Shown in pieces: positions 52,108 to 61,251 of a stretch of DNA of 64,000 bases. Below the pieces are notes generated by a model. It had not been told where the DNA came from, searched no databases, and worked only from the letters and a program-made list of their open reading frames with translations. How positions within the stretch are numbered: the first letter of the stretch is position 1; each line of letters starts with the position of its first letter. Position numbers and translations under genes: made by a program. This DNA is from Cyclobacteriaceae bacterium (GTDB taxonomy: Bacteria; Bacteroidota; Bacteroidia; Cytophagales; Cyclobacteriaceae), in contig JABFRS010000001.1 in NCBI GenBank assembly GCA_013141055.1, forward strand, positions 2,476,567 to 2,540,566, in the 5' to 3' direction.

Positions 52108-53927
52108 TGTTTAACTACATCAAGAAATTTTCCGGCCTTCACATACTGTTCAATGTTGGGACGTTCAGTGTGACCCAGTAAATATTTTTCAATCATCAGG
52201 GAAGCAATGGAGGCAGCAGCACGACCACCTTGCCCGTTATCCTCAACGTAAACAGAGATTGCGATTTTTGGATTATCACGTGGTGCGAATGCTATGAATA
52301 CACCGTGAGAAGGAAGAGGATCATTTTGTACAGTCCCTGTTTTCCCACAGACAATAATATCCTTGAGCTTTGCGCGAAGTCCTGTTCCTGACTCCACCAC
52401 ATTTTGCATGGCATCAATAGCGATCAGGAAATTAGCAGAATCAATGGTGGTGTAATGACGCTCTGTATATTTTGGAAGAGGCTTGCCTTCTTTACCAATG
52501 GTCTTCACAATGTGCGGAGTGTAGTAAAATCCACGGTTTGCTACTGTTGCCGCAAAGTTTGCCATCTGCAAGGGCACCACAAGATTTTCTCCTTCACCAA
52601 TTGCGATGGAATAAATATTTGAGAATTTCCATGGACGATTATTGTAGGCGCGATCATAATATTCCGGAGTCGGAATGTTTCCATTTTTTTCATTTGGAAG
52701 ATCAATGCCCAAAGGTTTGCCAAAGCCAAAGCTCATGATATGCTTATCCCACTCAGCGAGACCAATGCGTGTATCCTTAAATGGATCGTTGATCTTTCCC
52801 TGATTGAGCATTCTTCTTAAGACATTATGAAAGTATGGGTTGCATGAGTTTGTAATCGCGCCACGAAGGTCTTCATTTGAATGAGCCCCGTGACAACCAA
52901 TGATGGATCGATCACATCGGATTCTGGTTTCGGGAGTAATAACGCCTTCTTGCAGGGCGGTCATTGCCTGAGCAATTTTAAAAATGGATCCTGGTCTGTA
53001 CTGAGCCATTAACGGCCTATTGAATAATGGCTTGAGAGTATCACTGCTGATCAATCTGAAATTAGAACTGTATTCTTTTCCAGTGAGCAGATTTGGGTCG
53101 TAAGATGGTCCTGATACTAATGCAAGAATCTCACCTGAAGAAGGTTCGATTGCGGCCACACTTCCTGCAAGACCTTCCATGAGAAACTCACCATATTGCT
53201 GCAAATCGAGATCGATACCAGTAGTTAAATTTTGCCCTGGTACGGAAAGAGTATCATAAGCGCCATCTTTAAAAGAGCCTTTTACAATACCTTTTACATT
53301 GCGCAATTTGAAGCGTACACCCCTTTTTCCACGCAACTGTTCTTCATAGAACGCCTCAATTCCACTTTGTCCGACATAATCACCCTGACGATAAATTTTG
53401 GTAGCATCATTCTCCAAACGGGTCTTGCTGATCTCACTTACATAACCCAATGCGTTTGCCAATGCTTTTGAAGAATAAGCCCGGGTGGTACGTGCCTGAA
53501 CATAAAATCCAGGGAATTCATCAAGATAATCCTGAACTCTTGCAAAGTCAGTGTTGGAAAGCTGATCGAGAAAGAGAGTTGGCTTGTATCGGGAATATTC
53601 CTTCCTCGCTTTCATCTCCTTAAACTTCTTTTTCAGATCCTCCTGTGACATCTGAAAGACTTCGCAGAATCTTGCAGAGTCAAAATTCTTGACATCTTTT
53701 AAAAGAACATCAAGTTTGTATTCTGGTGTATTATAAACAATCAGCTTTCCGTTACGATCACTGATAAGACCGCGAAAAGGATATTCGACCTGAGGTAAAA
53801 TGGCATTACTATCGGCTAACTCCGCATAACGACTGTCCAGCACCTGAATAAAGAAAAGCTTGACCAGGAATACTACGCTGATCAGCACAATTGCAATTTG
53901 AAAAATTTCTTTTCTTCCTTCGTTCAT
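52104..53927 (-). CDS. mrdA: Penicillin-binding protein 2 (elongasome transpeptidase)
   Basis: A 607-residue class B PBP with an N-terminal membrane anchor (about 8-28), a dimerisation/pedestal region, and a transpeptidase domain with S314-x-x-K317 (GSIFKIA), S361-C-N363 and K529-T-G-T. It cross-links the glycan made by RodA. Its ATG overlaps the mreD stop by the ATGA arrangement. Length is normal for the family. Confidence 0.96.
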   Translation of the reverse strand: MNEGRKEIFQIAIVLISVVFLVKLFFIQVLDSRYAELADSNAILPQVEYPFRGLISDRNGKLIVYNTPEYKLDVLLKDVKNFDSARFCEVFQMSQEDLKKKFKEMKARKEYSRYKPTLFLDQLSNTDFARVQDYLDEFPGFYVQARTTRAYSSKALANALGYVSEISKTRLENDATKIYRQGDYVGQSGIEAFYEEQLRGKRGVRFKLRNVKGIVKGSFKDGAYDTLSVPGQNLTTGIDLDLQQYGEFLMEGLAGSVAAIEPSSGEILALVSGPSYDPNLLTGKEYSSNFRLISSDTLKPLFNRPLMAQYRPGSIFKIAQAMTALQEGVITPETRIRCDRSIIGCHGAHSNEDLRGAITNSCNPYFHNVLRRMLNQGKINDPFKDTRIGLAEWDKHIMSFGFGKPLGIDLPNEKNGNIPTPEYYDRAYNNRPWKFSNIYSIAIGEGENLVVPLQMANFAATVANRGFYYTPHIVKTIGKEGKPLPKYTERHYTTIDSANFLIAIDAMQNVVESGTGLRAKLKDIIVCGKTGTVQNDPLPSHGVFIAFAPRDNPKIAISVYVEDNGQGGRAAASIASLMIEKYLLGHTERPNIEQYVKAGKFLDVVKH

Positions 53928-54436
53928 CGTCTTCTGTCAAAAGAAAAATATTGCAAAAATAAAATAACGATCATGGTGAATGTCACACTCGTGATCACTT
54001 TCAACATCGTGAACCAGAAGATTCCAAATCCACCGGCTTCTGTGAAGAACAATACAAAGTGGTGTACAAATACCAGCGGCACAGAATAAACCATAAACCA
54101 TTGCAGGCCATTCACAGCGAGTGTTGGACCTTCACCCGCATCGTATCCACCCTGAGGAGTGATTGTTCCTAACCAGTAGTTTCTTATGTACGCAATGAAG
54201 ACAAGACTGAAAGCATGTAATCCAAGGCTATCATAAAAGACATCGATCATAAATCCCAGGAAAAACGCAATGCCCATCAGGATCAGCACATTCGTTTCAA
54301 TAGGAAGAAGTAGAATAAAGGCGACGTACAGAAAGCAAAAAGTAGTGTTGAATAAAACCAATTGTTTGAACAACATCACCTGAACCAGCAGGTAAAGGAT
54401 GAAATAAATTCCAACGAAAATTCCAGAGCGGTTCAT
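53924..54436 (-). CDS. mreD: Rod shape-determining protein MreD
   Basis: A 170-residue membrane protein with about five helices. MreD sequences are poorly conserved; identity rests on topology, size (normally 160-180) and place between mreC and mrdA, with ATGA overlaps on both sides. FYDSLGLHAFSLVFIAY is a recognisable segment of the Bacteroidota MreD. Confidence 0.9.
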   Translation of the reverse strand: MNRSGIFVGIYFILYLLVQVMLFKQLVLFNTTFCFLYVAFILLLPIETNVLILMGIAFFLGFMIDVFYDSLGLHAFSLVFIAYIRNYWLGTITPQGGYDAGEGPTLAVNGLQWFMVYSVPLVFVHHFVLFFTEAGGFGIFWFTMLKVITSVTFTMIVILFLQYFSFDRRR

Positions 54437-55263
54437 TTCGGTATTCCTACAGTTGTTTTCTCCAATGAATCAAGTTCTGATTTCAATTGACTCTTGATGA
54501 TCTTCACAAATGATAATCTTCTAAAATCCTGAGCGAGCTCCACGCGGATATCATAAAACAAAGCCTCCTCTTTTAATTTGACCTCACTCACAATTCCAAT
54601 CAATACTCCAGGAGGAAATACTCCGCTATATCCCGAGGTGACAACGGTATCACCAACAACGGGCTGGACGTGTCTTGGCACATAGAGCATGTTTGCAATT
54701 CGTGGATCTGTTCCGTCCCATTGAGTGGTTCCGAAATTCGCAGTGCGTTTAAGAACGCTGGAAACCTGCTCATCAATATTCAGAATAGAGATGAGAACCG
54801 AGAAATGTTCCGACACGGATTTTACCTTCCCAACAGCCCCTGAAATGCTGATAGCGGCCATTCCAGGCTTTATTCCGGAATCTGATCCCCGGTTAATGGT
54901 AATATAGTTTTTGAATTGTGCCACAGAATTATTGATCACCCTTGCACTGACAAAATCATAGCGGACCATCAGGCTATCCGTTTTTACAACGGTGGTTCCA
55001 GTGGGTTGGGCTTGCCTTTCCAACTGGGTTCTTAACTGAGCATTTTCACGCCCCAACTCTTCATTTATTTGACGAAGGGAAAAATATTCACGGGTGCTTT
55101 GAGAGAAACCAAGAAGACCTGCGGCGAGGCGATTGGATGAATTGAAAAATTTTGTGCTCTGGTATTGATTATTCTGAACCAATAACCAGGCACAAAAAAG
55201 TTCTAGGAATAAAAAAGTAAAGAAAGCCCTGTACTCGTAGAAAAAGTTAAGTAATCGCTGCAT
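54433..55263 (-). CDS. mreC: Rod shape-determining protein MreC
   Basis: A 276-residue single-pass protein: membrane helix (about 12-30), coiled coil (about 60-85, INEELGRENAQLRTQLERQ) and the periplasmic double beta-barrel domain with INRGSDSGIKPGMAAI and VTSGYSGVFPPGVLIGIV. It links MreB to PBP2. It overlaps mreD (ATGA) and follows mreB by 4 nt. Confidence 0.95.
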   Translation of the reverse strand: MQRLLNFFYEYRAFFTFLFLELFCAWLLVQNNQYQSTKFFNSSNRLAAGLLGFSQSTREYFSLRQINEELGRENAQLRTQLERQAQPTGTTVVKTDSLMVRYDFVSARVINNSVAQFKNYITINRGSDSGIKPGMAAISISGAVGKVKSVSEHFSVLISILNIDEQVSSVLKRTANFGTTQWDGTDPRIANMLYVPRHVQPVVGDTVVTSGYSGVFPPGVLIGIVSEVKLKEEALFYDIRVELAQDFRRLSFVKIIKSQLKSELDSLEKTTVGIPK

Positions 55264-55267
55264 GAAA

Positions 55268-56293
55268 TCATGTCATCAATACTTTGCGATAATGGTTCAG
55301 ATTCTTCAGAGCGGCTCCTGTGCCACGCACAACAGCACGCAATGGATCATCAGCAACGTGTATCGGCAATTTTGTTTTTAAAGAAAGACGCTTATCCAGA
55401 CCGCGAAGCATCGCACCACCACCGGTGAGATAAATTCCGCGCTCATATATATCAGCAGAAAGTTCAGGAGGTGAAAGCTCGAGTGCTTTCAATACGGCTT
55501 CTTCAAGCTTGGAAATAGATTTATCAAGAGCAAAGGCAACTTCGCTGTAAGAGATTTTAATAGTTTTAGGAATGCCGGTCATAAGATCACGACCACGGAT
55601 TTCATAATCATCCGGACCGTCATCGAGCTCCGTCAATGCCGAACCTACTTCGATCTTCACACGCTCTGCTGTTCTTTCTCCGATAAGCAGATTATGCTGG
55701 CGGCGCATGTAATCCAGAATGTCACGGTTAAAAGTGTCTCCTGCAATACGGATAGACTGATCACAAACAATACCGGAAAGAGCAATGACTGCTATGTCAG
55801 TTGTACCCCCACCGATGTCAACGATCATATTTCCGATCGGTTGTTCAATATCAATACCAATTCCAATAGCTGCAGCGATTGGCTCATGGATCATATATAC
55901 TTCTTTTGCATTTGCATGCTCAGCAGAGTCACGCACAGCACGCTTTTCTACTTCTGTGATAGCAGAGGGGATGCAGATAACCATTCGAAGGGAAGGTGGA
56001 AAAAGGCGACGGCCTGTATCAATCATCTTGATCATGCCACGTAACAGCATCTCTGCAGCATGGAAATCGGCAATAACACCCTCTTTTAAAGGACGAATCG
56101 TTTTAATGTTGTCATGGGTCTTCTCATGCATCTGCATGGCTTCCCGACCGATGGCAAGTACCTTGCCTGTGAGTTTGTCAAGAGCAATGATGGAGGGTTC
56201 GTCCACTACCACTTTGTCTTTATGTATGATTAAGATGTTTGCTGTACCCAGATCAATCGCAATGTCACTGGTGAAGAAATCGAAAAGTCCCAT
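55268..56293 (-). CDS. mreB: Rod shape-determining actin homologue MreB
   Basis: A 341-residue bacterial actin: phosphate 1 loop IAIDLGTANILI, phosphate 2 IVDIGGGTTDIAVI and adenosine motif LTGGGAMLRGLD. It forms membrane-bound filaments that direct RodA/PBP2. A Shine-Dalgarno GGAGG stands 12 nt before the ATG, rare for this phylum. First gene of the five-gene elongasome operon. Upstream is an unusual 607-bp gap. Confidence 0.97.
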   Translation of the reverse strand: MGLFDFFTSDIAIDLGTANILIIHKDKVVVDEPSIIALDKLTGKVLAIGREAMQMHEKTHDNIKTIRPLKEGVIADFHAAEMLLRGMIKMIDTGRRLFPPSLRMVICIPSAITEVEKRAVRDSAEHANAKEVYMIHEPIAAAIGIGIDIEQPIGNMIVDIGGGTTDIAVIALSGIVCDQSIRIAGDTFNRDILDYMRRQHNLLIGERTAERVKIEVGSALTELDDGPDDYEIRGRDLMTGIPKTIKISYSEVAFALDKSISKLEEAVLKALELSPPELSADIYERGIYLTGGGAMLRGLDKRLSLKTKLPIHVADDPLRAVVRGTGAALKNLNHYRKVLMT

Positions 56294-56334
56294 TCGTTAT
56301 AATATCCTCCGTTGAATGCTGTTAAAAATCGCAA

Positions 56335-56342
56335 CAAAATTA
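56335..56342 (-). promoter_or_regulatory. -7 element of the mreB operon
   Basis: TAATTTTG on the minus strand matches TAnnTTTG, 41 nt before the mreB ATG. No strong -33 TTTG is seen. Confidence 0.5.
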
Positions 56343-56664
56343 CGTAAATAATCAGGTGATTTGATGGAGGTTAGGAGCTTTTTCGATATTAGTTTTTTAA
56401 GAGTGATTAAAAGAGATTTTTTAATCCTATTGATCGCCGGAATGACACCGGTTTCGACAGGCTATTCACGAAGTAGAGATAACAAACAAGTATCCTCTTT
56501 TGAGAGATGTTACAAGTTTGAAAGTATTTTGTAAGCCGGTGGATTTCTTATCAGAGTCATCACGGTTTTGTCCCAGGTCAACGATACTTTGGCTTAGGAC
56601 ATCAACCACATGGGTCTCAATAGTCAGTTCAGTGAGATATTTCAGAGTGTTTTCAATGCACTAC

Positions 56665-56763
56665 CAGGTCCATACTAGGTTCTGACTAGGTCTTAACTAG
56701 GTTCTGACTAGGTTCTAACTAGGTCTTAACTAGGTTCTAACTAAGTTCAAACCAGATCCAGCC
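56665..56763. repeat. 11-bp tandem repeat, about nine units
   Basis: Units of exactly 11 bp follow each other without gaps. The consensus is TAGGTTCTGAC or TAGGTTCTAAC; alternate units read TAGGTCTTAAC, and the first and last units (CAGGTCCATAC, TAAGTTCAAAC, CAGATCCAGCC) are degenerate. The central six units from 56676 to 56741 differ at only a few positions. A further related piece, CAGGTTCAGAAC, stands alone at about 56816. The period is close to one DNA turn, so every unit faces the same side of the helix. Confidence 0.85.
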
Positions 56764-56900
56764 TGGGCGATTTAGCTGATTTCAGGCCTGCAAATGTTAT
56801 CGATTATGCCCAAATCAGGTTCAGAACAATGAATGCTAATTCGTGAACCCCTCTACTTATAGGGTGTTTTAAAACACACGGTGAGTTGCCTCCGATCCTA

Positions 56901-58427
56901 TTAATGCTTGAAATGCCTGAAACCAGTGAAGGCCATCGCCATATTATTCTGATCGCAATAGTTAATTGAATCCTGATCCTTGATGGATCCACCTGGCTGA
57001 ATAACGGCCCTTATGCCATGTTTATGGGCTATTTCGACGCAATCCGGGAATGGGAAAAAGGCATCGGAAGCCATCGCTGCACCTTCCAGTGAGAAGCCGA
57101 ATTCCCTGGCTTTTTCGATCGCTTGCTTCAATGCGTCAACGCGACTCGTTTGGCCCACCCCACTGGCCAGCAATTGACCCTCCACCGCCAGGATAATTGT
57201 ATTCGACTTGGTGTGCTTGCAGATCTTACTGGCAAACAGAAGAGCCTTTTCCTCAGAGTCTGTAAGGGACCGTTTTGTGACGACTTTAAGATCTTCCTTG
57301 GAATCTGTTTTCCAGTCATTATCCTGTTGAATTACTCCGTTGAGGAGGCTTTTAACTTGTTTGGTACTTGTAACCGGTTGCTTTTGGGTCAGGAGAATCC
57401 GGTTCTTCTTTGATTTGAGAAGGGCTAGAGCATCTTCTGTATAGGAGGGGGCAATGAGGATCTCAAAAAAGAGTGAGTTAATCGACTCAGCGGCCGCTAA
57501 ATCAATAGTCTTGTTGGCAGCAAGTACGCCGCCAAATGCAGAAATGGTATCAGCGGCGAAAGCTTTCAGGTACGCCTCCTTTATTGAGCTGCCAGTTGCC
57601 ACACCGCAGGCATTTGTATGCTTGATAATTACGAAAGCTGTCTCATCCTTGAACTCCTGAACAAGATTTACGGCAGCATCAACGTCTACAAGATTATTAT
57701 AGGATAACTCTTTTCCATTTAACTGCTCAAACATTGCGTCGAGATCACCATAGAAAACACCTTTCTGATGAGGGTTCTCACCATAGCGAAGTGTTTTGCC
57801 GGTTTGCACACTTGCTTTAAAGCTTGGTATGTTTTGTTCCTGATTAAAGTAATTGAAGATCGCACCGTCGTAGTGAGACGTGACGTCAAATGCCATGGCT
57901 GCGAAATGTTTCCGGTCGCTGAGTTCCGAACTTGCATTCTTTGATTTCAATAGATCAAGAACTTCCGCATACTGATTTCTTGAAGAAACGATCAAGACAT
58001 CATTAAAATTTTTGGCAGCACCACGAATGAGGGCAATTCCACCGATGTCTATCTTTTCAATGATATCATCTTCCGACCCACCTTTTGAAACAGTTTCCTC
58101 AAAGGGATATAAGTCAACAATTACAAGATCAAGTGGCCCAATATTATACTCGGAAGCCTGTTTCACATCAGTGGCATCTTCTCTCCGATATAAAATTCCA
58201 CCGAAAACTGCAGGATGAAGTGTTTTTACCCGACCACCGAAAATGGAAGGATATCCAGTAAGCTTTTCGACAGGAGTAACTTTATGGCCTAACTTTTCAA
58301 TAAAGTCCTGGGTGCCTCCGGTAGAAACAAATTCAACTCCATGCTGAGCCAAAGTCTGAATGATAGGTTCCAGATTGTCTTTATAGAAAACGGAAATCAA
58401 GGCTCTTGTGATTTTGCGGGTAGACAT
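56901..58427 (-). CDS. purH: Bifunctional AICAR formyltransferase / IMP cyclohydrolase
   Basis: A 508-residue PurH that performs the last two steps of IMP synthesis. The N-terminal IMP cyclohydrolase domain (about 1-200) starts TRKITRALISVFYKDNLEPI and has the STGGTQDFIE loop; the C-terminal transformylase domain contains LRYGENPHQKGVFY, VIIKHTNACGVATG and SDAFFPFPDCVEIAHKHGI. Length is normal. It has its own promoter and is followed by the repeat-bearing gap. Confidence 0.96.
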   Translation of the reverse strand: MSTRKITRALISVFYKDNLEPIIQTLAQHGVEFVSTGGTQDFIEKLGHKVTPVEKLTGYPSIFGGRVKTLHPAVFGGILYRREDATDVKQASEYNIGPLDLVIVDLYPFEETVSKGGSEDDIIEKIDIGGIALIRGAAKNFNDVLIVSSRNQYAEVLDLLKSKNASSELSDRKHFAAMAFDVTSHYDGAIFNYFNQEQNIPSFKASVQTGKTLRYGENPHQKGVFYGDLDAMFEQLNGKELSYNNLVDVDAAVNLVQEFKDETAFVIIKHTNACGVATGSSIKEAYLKAFAADTISAFGGVLAANKTIDLAAAESINSLFFEILIAPSYTEDALALLKSKKNRILLTQKQPVTSTKQVKSLLNGVIQQDNDWKTDSKEDLKVVTKRSLTDSEEKALLFASKICKHTKSNTIILAVEGQLLASGVGQTSRVDALKQAIEKAREFGFSLEGAAMASDAFFPFPDCVEIAHKHGIRAVIQPGGSIKDQDSINYCDQNNMAMAFTGFRHFKH

Positions 58428-58444
58428 AGGGAAAAATTAAGGTG

Positions 58445-58452
58445 CAAAACTA
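58445..58452 (-). promoter_or_regulatory. -7 element of purH
   Basis: TAGTTTTG on the minus strand is an exact TAnnTTTG, 17 nt before the purH ATG. Confidence 0.6.
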
Positions 58453-58574
58453 AGAGGATTTCCGGCAGAAGGGATTCATTTCCCTGGCAGATTTCCGTTG
58501 ATTTAATACATCCCATTCCTTGATAATTCAAACGGATGCACTTGTATTACCCGGTAACAGAAATGTATTCAGAT

Positions 58575-59375
58575 TCAATCTTGCTGAATCTCAAACTTAT
58601 CTCCGTCCAGATAAGCCGGAAACTTGTCCCTGTATTCTTTAAGAGCCTTCCCACTTAAGATCTGTGTGTTGATCGTCTCAGCTTCTTCAGCAGAGTAAAG
58701 TGTTTCACCTTTTGGGCCAATGACAGCAGAATGTCCGCTGTAGGGAATTTCTTTTCCATCGCTGCCTATCCGATTTACACCGACAACATAGGATTGATTT
58801 TCTATAGCGCGGGCCCGAAGTAAGGCATCCCACGCAGATACACGGGCTTCCGGCCAGTTGGCAACATAGATCAGAAGATCGTACTCCATTTTATTTTCAC
58901 CCTTGTTCCATGTATTACGGCTCCAGACAGGGAAACGAAGATCATAGCATACCAGCGGACAGATGTTCCATCCTCGCCATTGACCTATGAATTTATTTTT
59001 CCCCGCAGAGTAAACTGTGTTCTCTTCCCCCATACGAAACAGATGCCGCTTGTCATAGGTATTAAAATTTCCGCCGGGTTCCATCCAAAGCAATCGATTA
59101 AAGAAATTTCCATTTTCTTTCACTATAAAGCTTCCAATGATAAGTGCGCCACTTTGATTGGCCATTTGCTTCATCCACTTGAAGGTGTGTTGATTCATGA
59201 CTTCCGCCAATGCTGGTGCATTCATTGAAAATCCTGTTGAGAACATTTCCGGCAGAATGATCACGTCAGTCGATTTCTCAACTTTCCATATCTTCTCTTC
59301 AAACATAGCAAGATTGGCCACTTGGTTTTCCCAGTGAAGAGGTGATTGAATAATGCTTATGGAAAGATCTTTCAT
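58575..59375 (-). CDS. Nitrilase-family omega-amidase (YafV-like)
   Basis: A 266-residue carbon-nitrogen hydrolase with an intact E43-K109-C143 triad (LPEMFSTGF, YDKRHLF, PLVCYDLRFP). The GFSMN after the Glu and the RFPVWSRN after the Cys match the YafV group, which deaminates 2-oxoglutaramate and related omega-amides. It lies 6 nt after a methionine-type aminotransferase; together they carry out the glutamine transaminase/omega-amidase route of methionine salvage. Confidence 0.87.
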   Translation of the reverse strand: MKDLSISIIQSPLHWENQVANLAMFEEKIWKVEKSTDVIILPEMFSTGFSMNAPALAEVMNQHTFKWMKQMANQSGALIIGSFIVKENGNFFNRLLWMEPGGNFNTYDKRHLFRMGEENTVYSAGKNKFIGQWRGWNICPLVCYDLRFPVWSRNTWNKGENKMEYDLLIYVANWPEARVSAWDALLRARAIENQSYVVGVNRIGSDGKEIPYSGHSAVIGPKGETLYSAEEAETINTQILSGKALKEYRDKFPAYLDGDKFEIQQD

Positions 59376-59381
59376 AGTAGT

Positions 59382-60530
59382 TTAAAACTTTCTAAGGATT
59401 TCGCCTGCTCTTTGTAAAGTGCTTTCGCTTTTTGCGAAACAAAACCTGAGAAGATGATGATCGCTTCCGTCCTTATAAAAGGCAGAAATCGGGATGGAAG
59501 CAAGTTTATGCTCACGTGTCATCCATTCAGCCATCATCGTGTCTGATTTATTGGAAATTCCTTTATAAGAGAGTAATTGAAAATAACTGCCATGACAAGG
59601 CAATGGTTTAAATGATGATCCCTTTATCTGCTCAAGAAAAAAATCACGCTTCTTTTGAAAAAACTCTCCGAGGTGTATGTAGTGATCTGGATCTTTCATG
59701 TACTCGGACAATGCCATTTGTACCGGGGTATTAACACTGAAGGTAATGAACTGATGTGCTTTGCGGATTTCTTTTGTCAAAGATTCTGGAGCAACAGTAT
59801 AACCTACCTTCCATCCTGTTGCATGAAAAGTTTTTCCAAACGAAAATACGGCTACACTCTGAGAAGCCAGACCAGGATATCGCAGAACACTTTGATGAAC
59901 AAGTTGATCATAAATAAGCCTTTCGTAAACCTCATCACTCAGAATAATTAAGCCATGCTTAAGGACTATCTCTTCAAGTGTTTTAAGATCACTTTCTTTC
60001 AAAACAGCTCCTGTTGGATTGTGAGGAGTGTTGATCATGATCATTTTCGTCCTGAAATTTATTTTAGACCTGACAACATCCCAGTCAATTGAAAAGTCAG
60101 AAGAATTTAAATTTATCTGAACTGGAATGCCACCATTTAAAACCACTGCAGGAGCATAGGAATCATACGATGGGTCGAACATGATAACTTCATCGTTAGC
60201 GTGAATAAGTGCGGCAATAGTTGAGAACAAAGCTTCGGTTCCGCCAGCGGTGACGATTATTTCAGATTCACCATCAGTGGGACGCTGGTATGTTTTCATC
60301 ACTACTTCTGCGATCACATTCTTGAGAACCGGAAGTCCAGGCATGGGCGCATATTGATTATGACCCGCCAGCATGTTTTGGTGAATAAGATCAATCAGTT
60401 TGGGAGATACCGGAAAATCCGGAAACCCCTGTGACAGGTTGATGGCACCCTCCTCAACAGCCATGCGCGACATAATGGTAAAAATCGAAGTGCCGGTATT
60501 GGGAAGTCGGGATGTTAAGTTGAGGCTCAT
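59382..60530 (-). CDS. Methionine/glutamine-type aminotransferase (YbdL-like)
   Basis: A 382-residue fold-type I aminotransferase. PLP is bound by K233 in SFGKTFHATGWK, with NTPHNPTG (168-175) and SDEVYERL as further PLP-contact segments. INLSQGFPDF at the N-terminus is typical of the YbdL/kynurenine-aminotransferase group that turns methionine oxo-acid into methionine using glutamine. The downstream omega-amidase would draw the reaction forward. A consensus -7 element precedes it. Confidence 0.88.
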   Translation of the reverse strand: MSLNLTSRLPNTGTSIFTIMSRMAVEEGAINLSQGFPDFPVSPKLIDLIHQNMLAGHNQYAPMPGLPVLKNVIAEVVMKTYQRPTDGESEIIVTAGGTEALFSTIAALIHANDEVIMFDPSYDSYAPAVVLNGGIPVQINLNSSDFSIDWDVVRSKINFRTKMIMINTPHNPTGAVLKESDLKTLEEIVLKHGLIILSDEVYERLIYDQLVHQSVLRYPGLASQSVAVFSFGKTFHATGWKVGYTVAPESLTKEIRKAHQFITFSVNTPVQMALSEYMKDPDHYIHLGEFFQKKRDFFLEQIKGSSFKPLPCHGSYFQLLSYKGISNKSDTMMAEWMTREHKLASIPISAFYKDGSDHHLLRFCFAKSESTLQRAGEILRKF

Positions 60531-60544
60531 AAATAATCAGATTT

Positions 60545-60552
60545 CAAAGTTA
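60545..60552 (-). promoter_or_regulatory. -7 element of the aminotransferase-omega-amidase genes
   Basis: TAACTTTG on the minus strand matches TAnnTTTG, 14 nt before the ATG at 60530. Confidence 0.55.
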
Positions 60553-60596
60553 TCGAATCGACGGTAACTATTTCTTCAAGACGATTAACTTGCGGT

Positions 60597-61196
60597 ATGT
60601 TCATCGAACCTCAGTTAGGGAAAAAAGAGCCGGGAGGGCGCGCAGGCTGGATTGAAGTGGTGTGCGGATGCATGTTTTCAGGCAAAACGGAAGAATTGAT
60701 TCGCCGCCTCAATCGGGCTTTGATTGCAAAACAGAGGGTGGAAATATTTAAACCGACGATTGATAAGCGTTACCACGATGAAAAGATTGTTTCTCATTCG
60801 TCCCGTGAGATTCGTTCAACACCTGTGAATTTCGCCAATGATATTTTATTACTGGCAGGAGATTGTGACGTTGTAGGGATTGATGAAGCTCAGTTTTTTG
60901 ATGAGGCCATTATCGATGTTTGTAATCACCTCGCGAATTCCGGAAAGAGAGTCATCGTTGCCGGATTGGATATGGACTTTGAGGGAAGGCCTTTTGGTCC
61001 CATGCCCCAACTTCTGGCGATTGCTGAATTTGTCACCAAAGTACATGCGATCTGTGCTCAGACAGGGGAGCTGGCTTCGTTTTCTTTTCGTCTGGCAGAA
61101 AACAAATCACAGGTTTTACTGGGTGAAAAAGATGCATATGAAGCACGAAGCAGAAAATCTTTTATTGAGGGAATGAATGAAAAAGAGAAAGAGTGA
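60597..61196 (+). CDS. tdk: Thymidine kinase (type II) lacking most zinc cysteines
   Basis: A 199-residue TK1-like kinase: P-loop [22 protein letters not shown] catalytic segment and the lasso-domain end. Of the four Cys that bind structural zinc in most family members, only the first remains (HAICAQTGE); the others are Thr or Ser ([12 protein letters not shown]). Many Bacteroidota enzymes appear similar, so it should still phosphorylate thymidine. It diverges from the aminotransferase gene. Confidence 0.92.
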   Translation: MFIEPQLGKKEPGGRAGWIEVVCGCMFSGKTEELIRRLNRALIAKQRVEIFKPTIDKRYHDEKIVSHSSREIRSTPVNFANDILLLAGDCDVVGIDEAQFFDEAIIDVCNHLANSGKRVIVAGLDMDFEGRPFGPMPQLLAIAEFVTKVHAICAQTGELASFSFRLAENKSQVLLGEKDAYEARSRKSFIEGMNEKEKE

Positions 61197-61251
61197 CAAT
61201 CTTTAATCTATTCATCTTTGATCGTTAATCTTTTAGTTTTCAATTTCTGCA

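Larger units (their letters stand above)
56294..56900. other. 607-bp intergenic region between mreB and purH
   Basis: No credible gene is found in this gap. It holds the mreB promoter, a tmRNA-like motif (CCGGTTTCGACAGGCT within 56440-56470), an 11-bp tandem repeat (56665-56763) and a perfect 14-bp palindrome GTGTTTTAAAACAC (56864-56877) just after the purH stop codon. Frames across it are short and unconserved in appearance. Confidence 0.6.

Noticed and set aside
56500-56685. Short plus-strand gene in the mreB-purH gap
   Set aside because: The 61-codon frame runs into the tandem repeats, has no ribosome-binding or promoter signal of its own and no recognisable sequence.
56665-56763. CRISPR array
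   Set aside because: The units are 11 bp and gapless, with no spacers and no cas genes.
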